A stretch of 64,000 bases of DNA, from NCBI GenBank assembly GCA_002721445.1, contig PBKN01000010.1, positions 25,197-89,196 on the forward strand, given 5' to 3'. The DNA comes from Chloroflexota bacterium (GTDB lineage: Bacteria; Chloroflexota; Dehalococcoidia; Lucifugimonadales; GCA-002723415). The translations under genes were made by a program, and so were the position numbers. A model generated the notes under the pieces. The model saw only the letters and a list, made by a program, of their open reading frames with translations. It did no database searches and was not told the DNA's origin. Positions 1-8,865 of the stretch are shown here, in pieces; position 1 is the stretch's first letter, and each line of letters begins with the position of its first letter.

Positions 1-1047
1 AGTACATTCTTCTAAATGAGGGAATCCAGATAATATAAATTCATCTACACCAACATGCCAATATTTTAATAATTCTGAAGAAACTTGTTCAGGTGTGCCG
101 ACTATTGCTGTCCCACAATTGACTCTAGCTATTGATATACCATTCCAAAGCCTATCATTTATTTTATAATCTACAAATCTCTTAGATTGTATCTGCTGGC
201 CAACCATAGATGTAGATGCAAATGTATTTGACCTGTCTATTTTAACTTTATCTGAAACTTGTGAAATTAAATACGATGCAGCTTTCCAAGCATCTTCTTC
301 AGTGTCTCTAACTACTAAATGAGTCCTAAGACCAAAAGAAGGAATTTTTCCTTTAGCATTTGATTTCATTTTATTAATTCTTGAACCAATACTTTCCACA
401 TCTTCTATCCAATTAAGGTAAACATCGGATTTATTTGATGCCAAATCTAAAGCTGCATTAGATGCACCTCCTAAGTAAAATTTTAAATTATCGAATTTAA
501 GCCCTGGAGAACAAATAGCATTTTTTAATTTAATAAAATCTCCATCAAAGTTTACATATGACGGAGATTCCCATAATTTTTTACAAGCATCTATGAATTC
601 ACTAGCCCTCGAATACCTAAATTCATGTGAACTTTCTTCCCCAAACCTTTCAAAATCTCCTTGTATTCCTCCTGGTACAACATTAATATCTAGTCTACCT
701 TTACCTATGTTTTCTAGAGTTGAAGCCATTTGTGCAAATAGCCCAGTAGAAATAAAACCAGGGCGTATAGCTACAAGAAATCTGATTTTGCTTGTAACAG
801 AAGTTAAAGCAGAAACAGTAGTCCAAGTTTCTGCTAAAGGAGAAGTTTCTTCAAATGAACCATTCGCAAATCTAGTAGGAACAAGTAAAGAAAAATAACC
901 AAGCCTTTCTGCTTCCAAGGCTATATTTTTTAAATAATTAAATTCTGGTAATCTTTCAGGACGAGAAGTACCTAAATATCCACCATCGCCATCAATTGGG
1001 AGGAACCAATCAAATTTTGGGAAAGGCCTAGTTTCACTTAAAATCAT
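1..1047 (-). CDS. SsuD-like flavin-dependent monooxygenase (LLM family), partial at window edge
   Basis: Reading on the minus strand from an ATG at 1047 gives 349 codons with no stop before the left edge, so the C-terminus is missing. The translation begins MILSETRPFPKFDWFLPIDG and contains the bacterial-luciferase (LLM) TIM-barrel signatures, including NVVPGGIQGDFERFGEE near residue 135, which resembles the NVV-G-D region of alkanesulfonate monooxygenase SsuD. Such enzymes use FMNH2 and O2 to oxygenate sulfonates, amines or other organic substrates in the cytoplasm. It lies 47 bp downstream of the flavoprotein at 1095-2282 on the same strand and is probably co-transcribed. There is no clear Shine-Dalgarno sequence. 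The family is clear; the substrate is not. Confidence 0.85.
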   Translation of the reverse strand, partial: MILSETRPFPKFDWFLPIDGDGGYLGTSRPERLPEFNYLKNIALEAERLGYFSLLVPTRFANGSFEETSPLAETWTTVSALTSVTSKIRFLVAIRPGFISTGLFAQMASTLENIGKGRLDINVVPGGIQGDFERFGEESSHEFRYSRASEFIDACKKLWESPSYVNFDGDFIKLKNAICSPGLKFDNLKFYLGGASNAALDLASNKSDVYLNWIEDVESIGSRINKMKSNAKGKIPSFGLRTHLVVRDTEEDAWKAASYLISQVSDKVKIDRSNTFASTSMVGQQIQSKRFVDYKINDRLWNGISIARVNCGTAIVGTPEQVSSELLKYWHVGVDEFILSGFPHLEECT

Positions 1048-1094
1048 AATATTTAAAAATTAAAATTAATAGAAGGTTTATTATATACCATAAA

Positions 1095-2282
1095 TTACGG
1101 ATGCCCTCTATCTGTATAAGGATAATCAGCTTCTAACATGTCATCTTCTTTAAATCTATTTAATCTAAATTGATTAATATCATGATTATTAGAATACCCG
1201 TTTAAGACATATTCCGACATCATTTTTCCTACAACAGGTGATAATTTAAATCCATGTCCACTAAATCCAATAGCAAAATATAGACCAAGCACTTTATCCG
1301 ACTTATCTAATATAGGGTTACCATCAGGAGTCATATCATATAAAGAAGAATATCCTCCCTTACATATAGCTCCTTTAAAATCTGGAATTCTTTTTCCAAT
1401 TGCATTCCAAAATTTAATAATTTTATTATGATCAATATTTAATTTAAAATTATTGGGATCAACTATTTCTTGTAAATCTTCTATAGATTCCCCACCAATT
1501 AAAGTATATTTTTTATTGTCTTCTCTAAAATAATTATTAGTAAGTCCATCAACTACAACAATGCTTAAATCATCCAAAGAAGGAGGTCTTCTAAGGTATA
1601 ACATTTGAACTCTCAAAGGATTCATGGGCAACAATTCATCTGCAAATCCTCCTACTAAATTACCCCACGCACCAGCAGCATTAATTACAGTATTTGTTTT
1701 TATTACCCCTTTATCTGTTTTAACACCAGTAATTCTTTGGTTCTCTATTATTAAATCTACAGCTGGAGTATTAATAAATATTTCAGCTCCATAATCTTTA
1801 GCCCTTTTAGCAAAAGAATAAGTAGTTGCTACAGGGTCTGCGTATCCACATCCAGGCTCCCAAACACTTATAGCTATATCATCTAAATTTATATTTGGAA
1901 TTAATTCCAAAACTTCTTTTTTAGAAATTATAGAAATATCAATACCCAAATCACGATTCATTTCAACATTAAGTTTTACTGAATCATAATCTTTCTCTCC
2001 AAATACTAAGATTCTACCAGTTTGCTTAAATTCTGAATCCCCACCAATATATTCAGAGAAATTATTAAATATATATTTAGATTCCTTTGCCATTTTAGCT
2101 AAAGTAGGATGTAAATAATGTTCACGAATCATTGCGCCAGATCTGCCTGTAGCACCAGAGGCTAGAAAAGACTTTTCTAATAAAATCACCTTTCCAGCTC
2201 CTAATTTACTTAAATTATAAGTTATACTGGCTCCGTTAACTCCTCCTCCAATAACAACAATATCTGCAGAAATATTTTTCAT
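1095..2282 (-). CDS. FAD-dependent oxidoreductase, DAO / sarcosine oxidase beta type
   Basis: A 395-residue flavoprotein of the D-amino-acid-oxidase family. An N-terminal Rossmann dinucleotide motif IGGGVNG lies at residues 11-17, followed by the LLEK strand and the SGATGRSGAMIREHY segment typical of sarcosine and dimethylglycine oxidases. Near the C-terminus GFSGHGFKLSPVVGKMM is the usual FAD-closing motif. Members oxidise N-methylated or secondary amino acids and amines. It starts 5 bp after the DmfA2-like gene and is followed by the flavin monooxygenase, so all three are likely one operon. Such a context suggests processing of an N-methyl compound, which is an inference. Confidence 0.88.
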   Translation of the reverse strand: MKNISADIVVIGGGVNGASITYNLSKLGAGKVILLEKSFLASGATGRSGAMIREHYLHPTLAKMAKESKYIFNNFSEYIGGDSEFKQTGRILVFGEKDYDSVKLNVEMNRDLGIDISIISKKEVLELIPNINLDDIAISVWEPGCGYADPVATTYSFAKRAKDYGAEIFINTPAVDLIIENQRITGVKTDKGVIKTNTVINAAGAWGNLVGGFADELLPMNPLRVQMLYLRRPPSLDDLSIVVVDGLTNNYFREDNKKYTLIGGESIEDLQEIVDPNNFKLNIDHNKIIKFWNAIGKRIPDFKGAICKGGYSSLYDMTPDGNPILDKSDKVLGLYFAIGFSGHGFKLSPVVGKMMSEYVLNGYSNNHDINQFRLNRFKEDDMLEADYPYTDRGHP

Positions 2283-2287
2283 TAAAT

Positions 2288-3736
2288 TTATCTATTTGAA
2301 TCAATTATCATTCTATTAAGTACATTAGAAGTAATTTTTTGCACTCTATCATCTACACCTAATGTCCCCCCACAATGTGGTGTCCTTGCAGGTATATGCC
2401 CTGGAGGATTAGATAAACCTTCATTCCACCAAACACTTCCAGCATTAAAAACCCAGCCTCCTTGGCCTCCCGGATAAATTATGCCATGATGTACTGGAAC
2501 ATCTGTATGCGGACCAAGAGAAAGCCTTTCTTTCTGACATCCATATAAAGGGCTAGTAGCTATAACTTCCAGGCCAGCAATATCTGCAGGTGTCCCATGA
2601 TGTTCAAAACCAATAATTCCAACTATCCTATCTCCATTAACCATTTTTGTATTCTCATAGACCCAATGATTCTCATCGGTAACTACCCAGTCTCCATATC
2701 CTGGCCCATAGGTCTTAACACCCATAAGTTCGTCCTCATTAGGCATACCTCTTTTACGAGAAAATCCTCTAAATTTTTCCCCAGTAACATTACTATCATA
2801 AAATTCAATATCCCAACCTACAGAATTTCCTGACAAAAATGCAATACTTAATCCATTATCTCGTGCTTTTTTAACTTCTTCAAACATCTTATAAGACCAA
2901 TATTCATCATGGCCAGAAGAAATAAAAACTTTTGCAGAATCTAATATAGAAGGGTCTTCATCTATATCTATATTAGAACAATATTTAACATCATAACCGT
3001 TTTCTTCTAACCAATAAACTAACGGAAATTCCCATAATAAAAACTCCCCAGATCCTATTGATTGGGGTACATCCATAACTTGCTGGTATTTAGCATATGG
3101 CCTATCAAAACTCACTCTTACTGTAGCATTGTCCTTAGACGACTCCCTTGAACCACTGTAATAAGGATTAGTAGTACCATCTTGGTATATTGAGTCATTA
3201 CTAGGCCACTTATTATATGATTGCCAGGTTAAATCACTAACCTGAACTAATACATCTACTTTTCTTTTTTCTTTCACTACAAAAATAACATAACTTTGAC
3301 ATCCAAATTCTTCATCTCTAGTCAATTTACCTAGATAAACGCCACTAGGCCAATCATTAGGAATTTTAAAAGTAGCAGATTTTTCCCATCGACATTCCCT
3401 AATTCTTTCCATACCCATAAAGGGTACCTCTTGAGTTTCAGCTTTATAAGACCCTAAAGAAGCCATAAGTCTTCCTCCAGCACCGTTATAAAATCCCATA
3501 CGATAAATATCTATCTTAAAATTTCCTGCAGGAAACATACTTACCATAAAATCAACAGAATCCCCAGGCTCAAAGCTAGTCTTTGATACATATCCTTCAA
3601 TATCAACAGAACGTAATCTCCGAATCAAAGGAGTACCCACTAAAACAGCTGGGTTATCAAAATGAGTATACTGCAGCTGCCATAAATATGTTCCTTGTTT
3701 TTTATTCTCTTCCGAAATTATGTTTGCTTCTCTCAT
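2288..3736 (-). CDS. N,N-dimethylformamidase beta-subunit-like protein (DmfA2 C-terminal family)
   Basis: A 482-residue protein with an N-terminal beta-sandwich-like region (EGYVSKTSFEPGDSVDFMVS), then the IYRMGFYNGAGGR segment and the GHDEYW motif at residues 275-280. These are hallmarks of the family of the large subunit of N,N-dimethylformamidase, a mononuclear iron amidohydrolase that splits DMF into dimethylamine and formate. The characterised DmfA2 is about 760 residues, so this is a shorter form, and no small DmfA1 subunit is visible. A strong GGGAGG ribosome site sits just upstream of the ATG at 3736. It is the first gene of a three-gene cluster. The real substrate may be another amide. 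Confidence 0.75.
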   Translation of the reverse strand: MREANIISEENKKQGTYLWQLQYTHFDNPAVLVGTPLIRRLRSVDIEGYVSKTSFEPGDSVDFMVSMFPAGNFKIDIYRMGFYNGAGGRLMASLGSYKAETQEVPFMGMERIRECRWEKSATFKIPNDWPSGVYLGKLTRDEEFGCQSYVIFVVKEKRKVDVLVQVSDLTWQSYNKWPSNDSIYQDGTTNPYYSGSRESSKDNATVRVSFDRPYAKYQQVMDVPQSIGSGEFLLWEFPLVYWLEENGYDVKYCSNIDIDEDPSILDSAKVFISSGHDEYWSYKMFEEVKKARDNGLSIAFLSGNSVGWDIEFYDSNVTGEKFRGFSRKRGMPNEDELMGVKTYGPGYGDWVVTDENHWVYENTKMVNGDRIVGIIGFEHHGTPADIAGLEVIATSPLYGCQKERLSLGPHTDVPVHHGIIYPGGQGGWVFNAGSVWWNEGLSNPPGHIPARTPHCGGTLGVDDRVQKITSNVLNRMIIDSNR

Positions 3737-3853
3737 AATAATTACCTCCCTATAATAATTTTCACAATAATCCTAACAAATAATATTATTTATATCTCAA
3801 ATAAAACAATTTAAATTTAATACATATAATACATTAAAAATTTATAAATGCTA

Positions 3854-3885
3854 TTGACAAAAACTACTTTTTGAAAAGATATTAT
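3854..3885 (+). promoter_or_regulatory. Promoter of the first PlsY-like gene, possibly leaderless
   Basis: A perfect TTGACA lies at 3854-3859. With an 18-bp spacer the -10 is GATATT at 3878-3883, and with 20 bp it is TATTAT at 3880-3885. Either puts transcription start within a few bases of the ATG at 3890. No Shine-Dalgarno sequence precedes that ATG, so a leaderless mRNA is plausible. Confidence 0.5.
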
Positions 3886-3889
3886 AAGT

Positions 3890-4465
3890 ATGTCAATTTA
3901 TATATTAGCTATTACTTGTGGAATAATTGCATATTTAATTGGTTCCAACAATTGGGCTTACCTAATTGCTAAAATCAATGGAGTCGATATAGTTAAAACA
4001 GGAACAGGTAATCCTGGAGCTGCTAACGTATACCGTGAAATCAGCCCAATTGCAGGAATATCCGTTTTTATTGCAGATTTATTTACTGGATCGCTTGTTT
4101 TTTTAACAAGACTAAGCTGGATTGAAGAAGGAAGTCAGGCATTATTATTAATAACTGCATCTGTAATGATAATGATTGGAACTGCTTACCCTTTATTTAG
4201 ATTTAAAACTGGTGGTACTGGATTAGCAAAATGCATTGGAATTATCTTTGCAATAAATCCTTTAGCATTTTTAATATCCGGTATAATAGCACTACTATTT
4301 CTACTAAAAACAAAAAACACTGGAGTATCTGGAGCACTAGCTATATTTATTTCATGTATATTAACTTTTATATCTTCAGATATTGTTGGAGGAATAGTTA
4401 TTATAATAGTTGCAACTCTTTTAGCTGCCAGAACAAAAATACAATACAATACATTATTTGATTAA
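3890..4465 (+). CDS. Divergent PlsY-family acyltransferase (paralogue 1)
   Basis: A 191-residue multi-pass membrane protein of the glycerol-3-phosphate acyltransferase PlsY family, which acylates glycerol-3-phosphate from acyl-phosphate at the membrane. The first family motif is recognisable (GTGNPGAANVYR, residues 38-49), but the serine of the usual GSGN is threonine. The second is altered (GTAYPLFRFKTGGTG, about 97-111): the histidine of the usual GH-FP and the lysine of GGKG are both replaced. The usual C-terminal H--N motif is absent. It precedes the threonine aldolase by 9 bp. It may be a specialised or weakened acyltransferase rather than the housekeeping PlsY. Confidence 0.75.
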   Translation: MSIYILAITCGIIAYLIGSNNWAYLIAKINGVDIVKTGTGNPGAANVYREISPIAGISVFIADLFTGSLVFLTRLSWIEEGSQALLLITASVMIMIGTAYPLFRFKTGGTGLAKCIGIIFAINPLAFLISGIIALLFLLKTKNTGVSGALAIFISCILTFISSDIVGGIVIIIVATLLAARTKIQYNTLFD

Positions 4466-4474
4466 AGGTAATTT

Positions 4475-5494
4475 ATGATAAATATAGATCTTAGAAGTGA
4501 TACAGTAACTAAACCCACAAAAGAAATGCTTAAAGCCATGTATGAAGCAGAATTAGGAGATGATGACTTAGATGGAGATCCAACAACTATTAAACTGCAA
4601 GAAATGGCATCAAGCTTAATTGGCAAAGAAGAAAGTCTTTTAGTAAGTAGCGGTTCAATGGGAAACCTTGTTTCAGCTTTATCTCAAGTTAAACCTAATG
4701 AAACCATGATAATAGGAAATAAATCCCATATGTCTTGGAGCACAGAACAAGGTAATGGTCATCCTACATATGGTCAAATAGATTTAAACTTTTTAAACGA
4801 AACTAACGGTTTATTTGATTTAAATGATATTAATAACTCTCTCAACTCAAAATCCAAGCAAGTTAAGTTAGTATGTATAGAAAATACTCATAATGCAGAT
4901 AATGGAATTCCAATTAGATATGAATATATTAAAGATTTATCAGATATTTGTAACAAATCTAATAGTAATTTACATATAGACGGAGCCAGAATATTTAACG
5001 CAGCTTCAGCTCTTAATATTTCTGTAGATAAATTAGTTGATAAGGCTCAATCTGTATCATTTTGCTTATCAAAAGGATTAGCTTGTCCAATTGGGTCAAT
5101 TATTTCTGGGAGTAAAGAATTTATTTATGAAGCTAGAAAACAAAGAAAAATTATTGGTGGAGTAATGAGACAAACTGGAATAATATCTGCAGCAGGTATA
5201 GTTGCACTAAAAACAATGCCTGACAGAATGATTGAAGACCATATTACTGCAAAGAATTTAGCTAATGGATTAGCTCAAATTAAGGGAATAAATATAAACC
5301 CTGAAAATGTTCATACTAATATTGTATTCTTCTCCACTAATAATATGGACATTGATGAACTCCAGCAAAAACTTGATTCAAATGGCATTAGGTGCTTTAA
5401 TTTAAATGGTAGAATAAGAATGGTTACTCATTATGAAATCAACCTAGAAAATATAGATACAGCATTAAATATAATATCTAAAATAATGAATTAA
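4475..5494 (+). CDS. Low-specificity threonine aldolase family PLP enzyme
   Basis: A 339-residue fold-type I PLP enzyme. The N-terminal LRSDTVTKPTKEM and GDDDLDGDPT segments are signatures of L-threonine / L-allo-threonine aldolase, which splits threonine-type beta-hydroxy amino acids into glycine and an aldehyde. HIDGAR (167-172) carries the PLP-ring aspartate, and the Schiff-base lysine is K200 in SFCLSKG. Length matches the family (about 330-345). The gene follows the PlsY paralogue by 9 bp with an AAAGG ribosome site and overlaps the convergent phosphotriesterase-like gene by 4 bp at their stops. Confidence 0.9.
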   Translation: MINIDLRSDTVTKPTKEMLKAMYEAELGDDDLDGDPTTIKLQEMASSLIGKEESLLVSSGSMGNLVSALSQVKPNETMIIGNKSHMSWSTEQGNGHPTYGQIDLNFLNETNGLFDLNDINNSLNSKSKQVKLVCIENTHNADNGIPIRYEYIKDLSDICNKSNSNLHIDGARIFNAASALNISVDKLVDKAQSVSFCLSKGLACPIGSIISGSKEFIYEARKQRKIIGGVMRQTGIISAAGIVALKTMPDRMIEDHITAKNLANGLAQIKGININPENVHTNIVFFSTNNMDIDELQQKLDSNGIRCFNLNGRIRMVTHYEINLENIDTALNIISKIMN

Positions 5495-6438
5495 TTGTCC
5501 CCAATCAAAGCGCGTCTGGGGTTTTCAAAAACCATAAGATTATAAGCTTCTTCGGATATACCATTATCTAAAAAGTCTTCTTTCATTTTGTATGGCATAT
5601 ATCTATATCCATTTCCTCCATAAGATACATAATCAGCTCTATAGCATATATCTTGTCCAAGAACTATATTTTCAGCAAAGCCAGCTTCAATAATACTTTT
5701 TATAGCATTAACAAAAATACCAAATTCAGTTTTATTTGTTGTCCCCATTCTATCAAATGCTACAAATGCTCCTCTACGAATTAATTCTAAGTGATAATCA
5801 TTGTCAGGCCAAAATTGCACATGTCCAACTATTACTCTTCGTAAATCAACTCCTTCTTCTTCTAACACATTCAGATGATCAATTCCAACTGGAGACCAGT
5901 TTGTATGCGTTGTAATAAGTACTCCTGTTTTTTTCTGTGCTCGAGCTACTGCTCTAAAAACTCTCTCTTCTACTGGTGATATCCAAGAAAAATGAGTCCC
6001 TATTTCTCCTAAAACTCCTGCTTTAACATTTGTTCCATCTATTCCAGTTTCTATATCTTGTACTAATTCATCTGCTATTTGGTTGACAGTAGCACTATAT
6101 AATCTTTTATGATAATAAGGCTCTCTATACCATCCAGTACCTAATATTATATTCAAACCTGTACGCTCAGCCATATCTTTTACAGCTTCAGGATGTTTAA
6201 CAGGAAGTAATCGCCCATTTTCTCTATCCATGAGGTCTGCAGTTGTAACATCTATAATAGATTGCCCTCCTGCTTCTTTATACATCATTAACTCTTTATA
6301 AGCTAAATCAACATTGTTTAAAACTGTATTTGCACTCCATTGCTGCCTCGTGTTATCTAAAAAAACATGCTCATGAGTAGACGTAAACCCCAATTCATCA
6401 GGTTTAATTGGGCCAGTAACAGTCATTATATTTTGCAT
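5491..6438 (-). CDS. Phosphotriesterase-family metal-dependent hydrolase (copy 1)
   Basis: A 315-residue amidohydrolase-fold enzyme of the phosphotriesterase / lactonase family. The metal site is visible: THEH (H22, H24), a GEIG segment with the bridging glutamate, TTH, IVGH and LGQD. A glutamate instead of the carboxylated lysine of true phosphotriesterase places it nearer to PHP- or lactonase-like members, so ester or lactone hydrolysis is more likely than phosphotriester hydrolysis. AAGAGGTG lies a few bases before the ATG at 6438, which supports this start. Two other copies of the family occur at 49016-50083 and from 63849 to the right edge. Confidence 0.87.
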   Translation of the reverse strand: MQNIMTVTGPIKPDELGFTSTHEHVFLDNTRQQWSANTVLNNVDLAYKELMMYKEAGGQSIIDVTTADLMDRENGRLLPVKHPEAVKDMAERTGLNIILGTGWYREPYYHKRLYSATVNQIADELVQDIETGIDGTNVKAGVLGEIGTHFSWISPVEERVFRAVARAQKKTGVLITTHTNWSPVGIDHLNVLEEEGVDLRRVIVGHVQFWPDNDYHLELIRRGAFVAFDRMGTTNKTEFGIFVNAIKSIIEAGFAENIVLGQDICYRADYVSYGGNGYRYMPYKMKEDFLDNGISEEAYNLMVFENPRRALIGDN

Positions 6439-6505
6439 ATATACACCTCTTAAATTTATTAAATAATTATATTTTTATAAATACTATCAATAAAGTTACA
6501 ATCAA

Positions 6506-6524
6506 AATTGCTTGAAAAGCAATT
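6506..6524. repeat. 8-3-8 inverted repeat between divergent genes
   Basis: AATTGCTT, 3 bases, then AAGCAATT form a perfect inverted repeat in the 178-bp divergent gap between the phosphotriesterase-like gene (start 6438) and the PlsY-like gene (start 6617). It is one of the few G/C-containing symmetric elements in the AT-rich spacers. It could be a regulator site or a small hairpin; nothing else in the gap is recognisable except a TATACT-like -10 near 6585. Confidence 0.35.
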
Positions 6525-6616
6525 AAAAAATAATATTTCATATAAAATCCTGAAATAATTCAAATCTTTTTTCTATGCTATACTATACACCAATTTCATA
6601 AACTTGGAGATACATA

Positions 6617-7207
6617 TTGACTTGGTTCATATTGAATTTTATAAGTGGATCAATACCGTGGTCATTCATTTTAGGAAAATTAATTTCAAATAAAGACATA
6701 CGTCATTTTGGAGATAAAAACCCAGGAGTTGCAAATTTATGGAAAGCTACAGGATGGAAAATCGGTACCATTGGTTTAATTTTTGACATTTCTAAGGCTG
6801 CAATCCCTGTATACCTCACTATCAACTATTTAAAACTAACAAATATAGAATTTATACTTATTTCTATTGCCCCAATATTAGGACATGCCTTTTCACCTTT
6901 TCTTAAATTTAATGGAGGCAAATCATTAGCAGCCTCAGGTGGGGTCTGGATTTCAATATCTGGAGGAATATTGGTTCCTATTATAATTATATCCCTAATA
7001 ATATTTCACTCTTTACAAAAGAACCATGCATGGACAATAATCCTAACAATGTTATGTATATTAATATTCTATTTGTTAACTAATTTTGACTATAACATAA
7101 TATCCATATGGACAATAAATATTATATTATTAATATACAAGCATCGAAATGAATTAATAAAACCAATAATATTTAGAAAACGAACAAATATATTTAAAGG
7201 TATCTAA
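6617..7207 (+). CDS. Divergent PlsY-family acyltransferase (paralogue 2)
   Basis: A 196-residue polytopic membrane protein beginning at TTG 6617, with GGAGA six bases upstream. It has the PlsY family features GSIPWSF (11-17), GDKNPGVAN (32-40) and GHAFSPFLKFNGGKS (89-103). The usual GSGN-GA-N is changed to GDKN, and the C-terminal H--N region reads KHRNELIKP without the usual glutamate. The gene leads a cluster with a glycosyltransferase 3 bp downstream and a Nudix hydrolase, unlike a housekeeping plsY. It may transfer acyl groups to a lipid or glycolipid; this is inference. The family assignment is sound. Confidence 0.75.
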   Translation: MTWFILNFISGSIPWSFILGKLISNKDIRHFGDKNPGVANLWKATGWKIGTIGLIFDISKAAIPVYLTINYLKLTNIEFILISIAPILGHAFSPFLKFNGGKSLAASGGVWISISGGILVPIIIISLIIFHSLQKNHAWTIILTMLCILIFYLLTNFDYNIISIWTINIILLIYKHRNELIKPIIFRKRTNIFKGI

Positions 7208-7210
7208 ATT

Positions 7211-8371
7211 TTGATTATAGATTATTACATAATAAGTATTATATTGATTGTTACATCTTTTTTACTACTTCTAATTTCGATACTAAATTTCAAATATTTG
7301 AATTCTTTAGATAAATCAAAAACTTTAAATATTTCCCCTTTAGTCTCAATATTAATACCAGCTAGAAATGAAGAGAAGTCGATAATTCGTTGCCTAAAAA
7401 GTTTAGTAGAACAAAACTACAAAAATACTGAAATTTTAGTTTTAGATGACAACTCAACTGACAATACTAAAAATATAATAAATAAATATATTGACGATAA
7501 CAAAAATATAAAACTACTAAGTGGGGAAAATCTACCTAATGGATGGATTGGTAAACATTGGGCATGTGAACAACTTGCTAAAAATGCTAAAGGGAACTAT
7601 ATATTATTCTTAGATGCTGATACAGCAATAAATAAAGAAATAATTAAAACTGCAGTTAGCCAAATGCAAATTCAAAGTGCTGAACTTATAACTACAATTC
7701 CACGAAAAAAACCTAGATGTATTGCTGAAAAATTATTATTCCCTTTTATTGACTGGATATCATTAGCATTTTTACCAATAAAAATATCACAAAAATTAAA
7801 CAATTCTTATTTGTCTGCCACTTTTGGCCAATTTATGTTATTTAAGAAAGATGCTTATGATGCCATCGGAGGACATAAAAAAATTAAAGATAATATCCTT
7901 GACGACATTAATTTAGGCAGAATGATAAAAAAACATGGTTATAAATGGATTCTTTTAGACGGAACTAAGCATGTAGAATCACAAATGTATGAAAATTCTA
8001 AAGATACTATAAAAGGAGTCTCTAGAAGTATTTTTCCTGCATTAAATTACCATATAAGTATTTTATTAATCGCTATTATAATCCTAATTTTATTAGGTAT
8101 TGCTCCAATATATATAATATTGTCTGACTTTCTAACATCAACAAGTCATCCAATAAATAGGATTACTTTTTCATATATTACTTTTATAAATATGATAATA
8201 TCTTGGACAATAGTATGCTTGAAGTTTAATCATAATATTTTAACAGCTTTAATACATCCAATAATTATTACTTTAATGATATTAACTGCTATGCACTCAC
8301 TAGTATCAAATATATTAGGATCAATTAAATGGAAAGATCGTAAAATATCAAAAAGAAACATTAGAATATGA
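7211..8371 (+). CDS. Family 2 glycosyltransferase, CrtQ/CruC (carotenoid glycosyltransferase) type
   Basis: A 386-residue membrane glycosyltransferase starting at TTG 7211. An N-terminal membrane segment (about 5-28) is followed by a GT-A domain: VSILIPARNEE (45-55), VLDDNSTDNT (77-86) with the nucleotide-binding aspartates, NGWIGKHWACE (110-120), and DAD at 135-137 as the metal motif. Several C-terminal membrane segments follow from about residue 275. The GW-GK-WAC motif is shared with CrtQ, CruC and hopanoid-type glycosyltransferases. It overlaps the Nudix gene by ATGA, so the two are translationally coupled, and it sits 3 bp after a PlsY-like acyltransferase. The acceptor is unknown. Confidence 0.82.
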   Translation: MIIDYYIISIILIVTSFLLLLISILNFKYLNSLDKSKTLNISPLVSILIPARNEEKSIIRCLKSLVEQNYKNTEILVLDDNSTDNTKNIINKYIDDNKNIKLLSGENLPNGWIGKHWACEQLAKNAKGNYILFLDADTAINKEIIKTAVSQMQIQSAELITTIPRKKPRCIAEKLLFPFIDWISLAFLPIKISQKLNNSYLSATFGQFMLFKKDAYDAIGGHKKIKDNILDDINLGRMIKKHGYKWILLDGTKHVESQMYENSKDTIKGVSRSIFPALNYHISILLIAIIILILLGIAPIYIILSDFLTSTSHPINRITFSYITFINMIISWTIVCLKFNHNILTALIHPIIITLMILTAMHSLVSNILGSIKWKDRKISKRNIRI

Positions 8372-8844
8372 AACATCTGTACAATTCTGCTGGCGAATTA
8401 ATAGATAAATATCCTGACAGCATTAGACCAAGTGTTTGTGCAGTTATTATTAATGACAAGAATAAAATATTATTAGAACAACGGAGCGATAATCTTCTAT
8501 GGGGTCTTCCTGGTGGAGGTGTTGAAATCGGAGAATCTGTTACTCAAGCATTACATAGAGAAGTGATGGAAGAAACAGGTTTAAAAATAAAAATAATAAA
8601 CTTATTAGGTATTTATTCTGATCCTGATAATCATTCAATAATGAGTTACCCTGATGGAGGATTAGTTCAATACGTATCAATTACATTTAACTGTAAACCA
8701 ATCTCAAAAAACATTAAAATATCTAACGAAAGTATAGATTTAAAATTTTTTGAAATAGATAAATTACCTGATAACCTGATGACAGGACATAAATCACGAA
8801 TCAACGATTCAATCACAGATACCAATTTACCTATTATTAAATAA
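8368..8844 (+). CDS. Nudix hydrolase
   Basis: A 158-residue Nudix protein. The Nudix box is complete at about 49-71 (GGGVEIGES-------REVMEETGL), giving the metal-binding REVMEE core. Enzymes of this family hydrolyse nucleoside diphosphates linked to another group, such as oxidised dNTPs, NDP-sugars or ADP-ribose. The start codon overlaps the stop of the glycosyltransferase (ATGA), so it belongs to the same transcript. That suggests, without proving, an NDP-sugar or other activated-sugar substrate. Confidence 0.88.
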   Translation: MKHLYNSAGELIDKYPDSIRPSVCAVIINDKNKILLEQRSDNLLWGLPGGGVEIGESVTQALHREVMEETGLKIKIINLLGIYSDPDNHSIMSYPDGGLVQYVSITFNCKPISKNIKISNESIDLKFFEIDKLPDNLMTGHKSRINDSITDTNLPIIK

Positions 8845-8865
8845 AAGAACAGGCTTACAATATTA

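Noticed and set aside
593..898. Open frame on the plus strand
   Set aside because: It lies wholly inside the flavin monooxygenase gene on the other strand and has no ribosome site or recognisable motif.
3778..3791. 14-bp palindrome AAATAATATTATTT
   Set aside because: It consists of A and T only in a very AT-rich spacer and is likely by chance.
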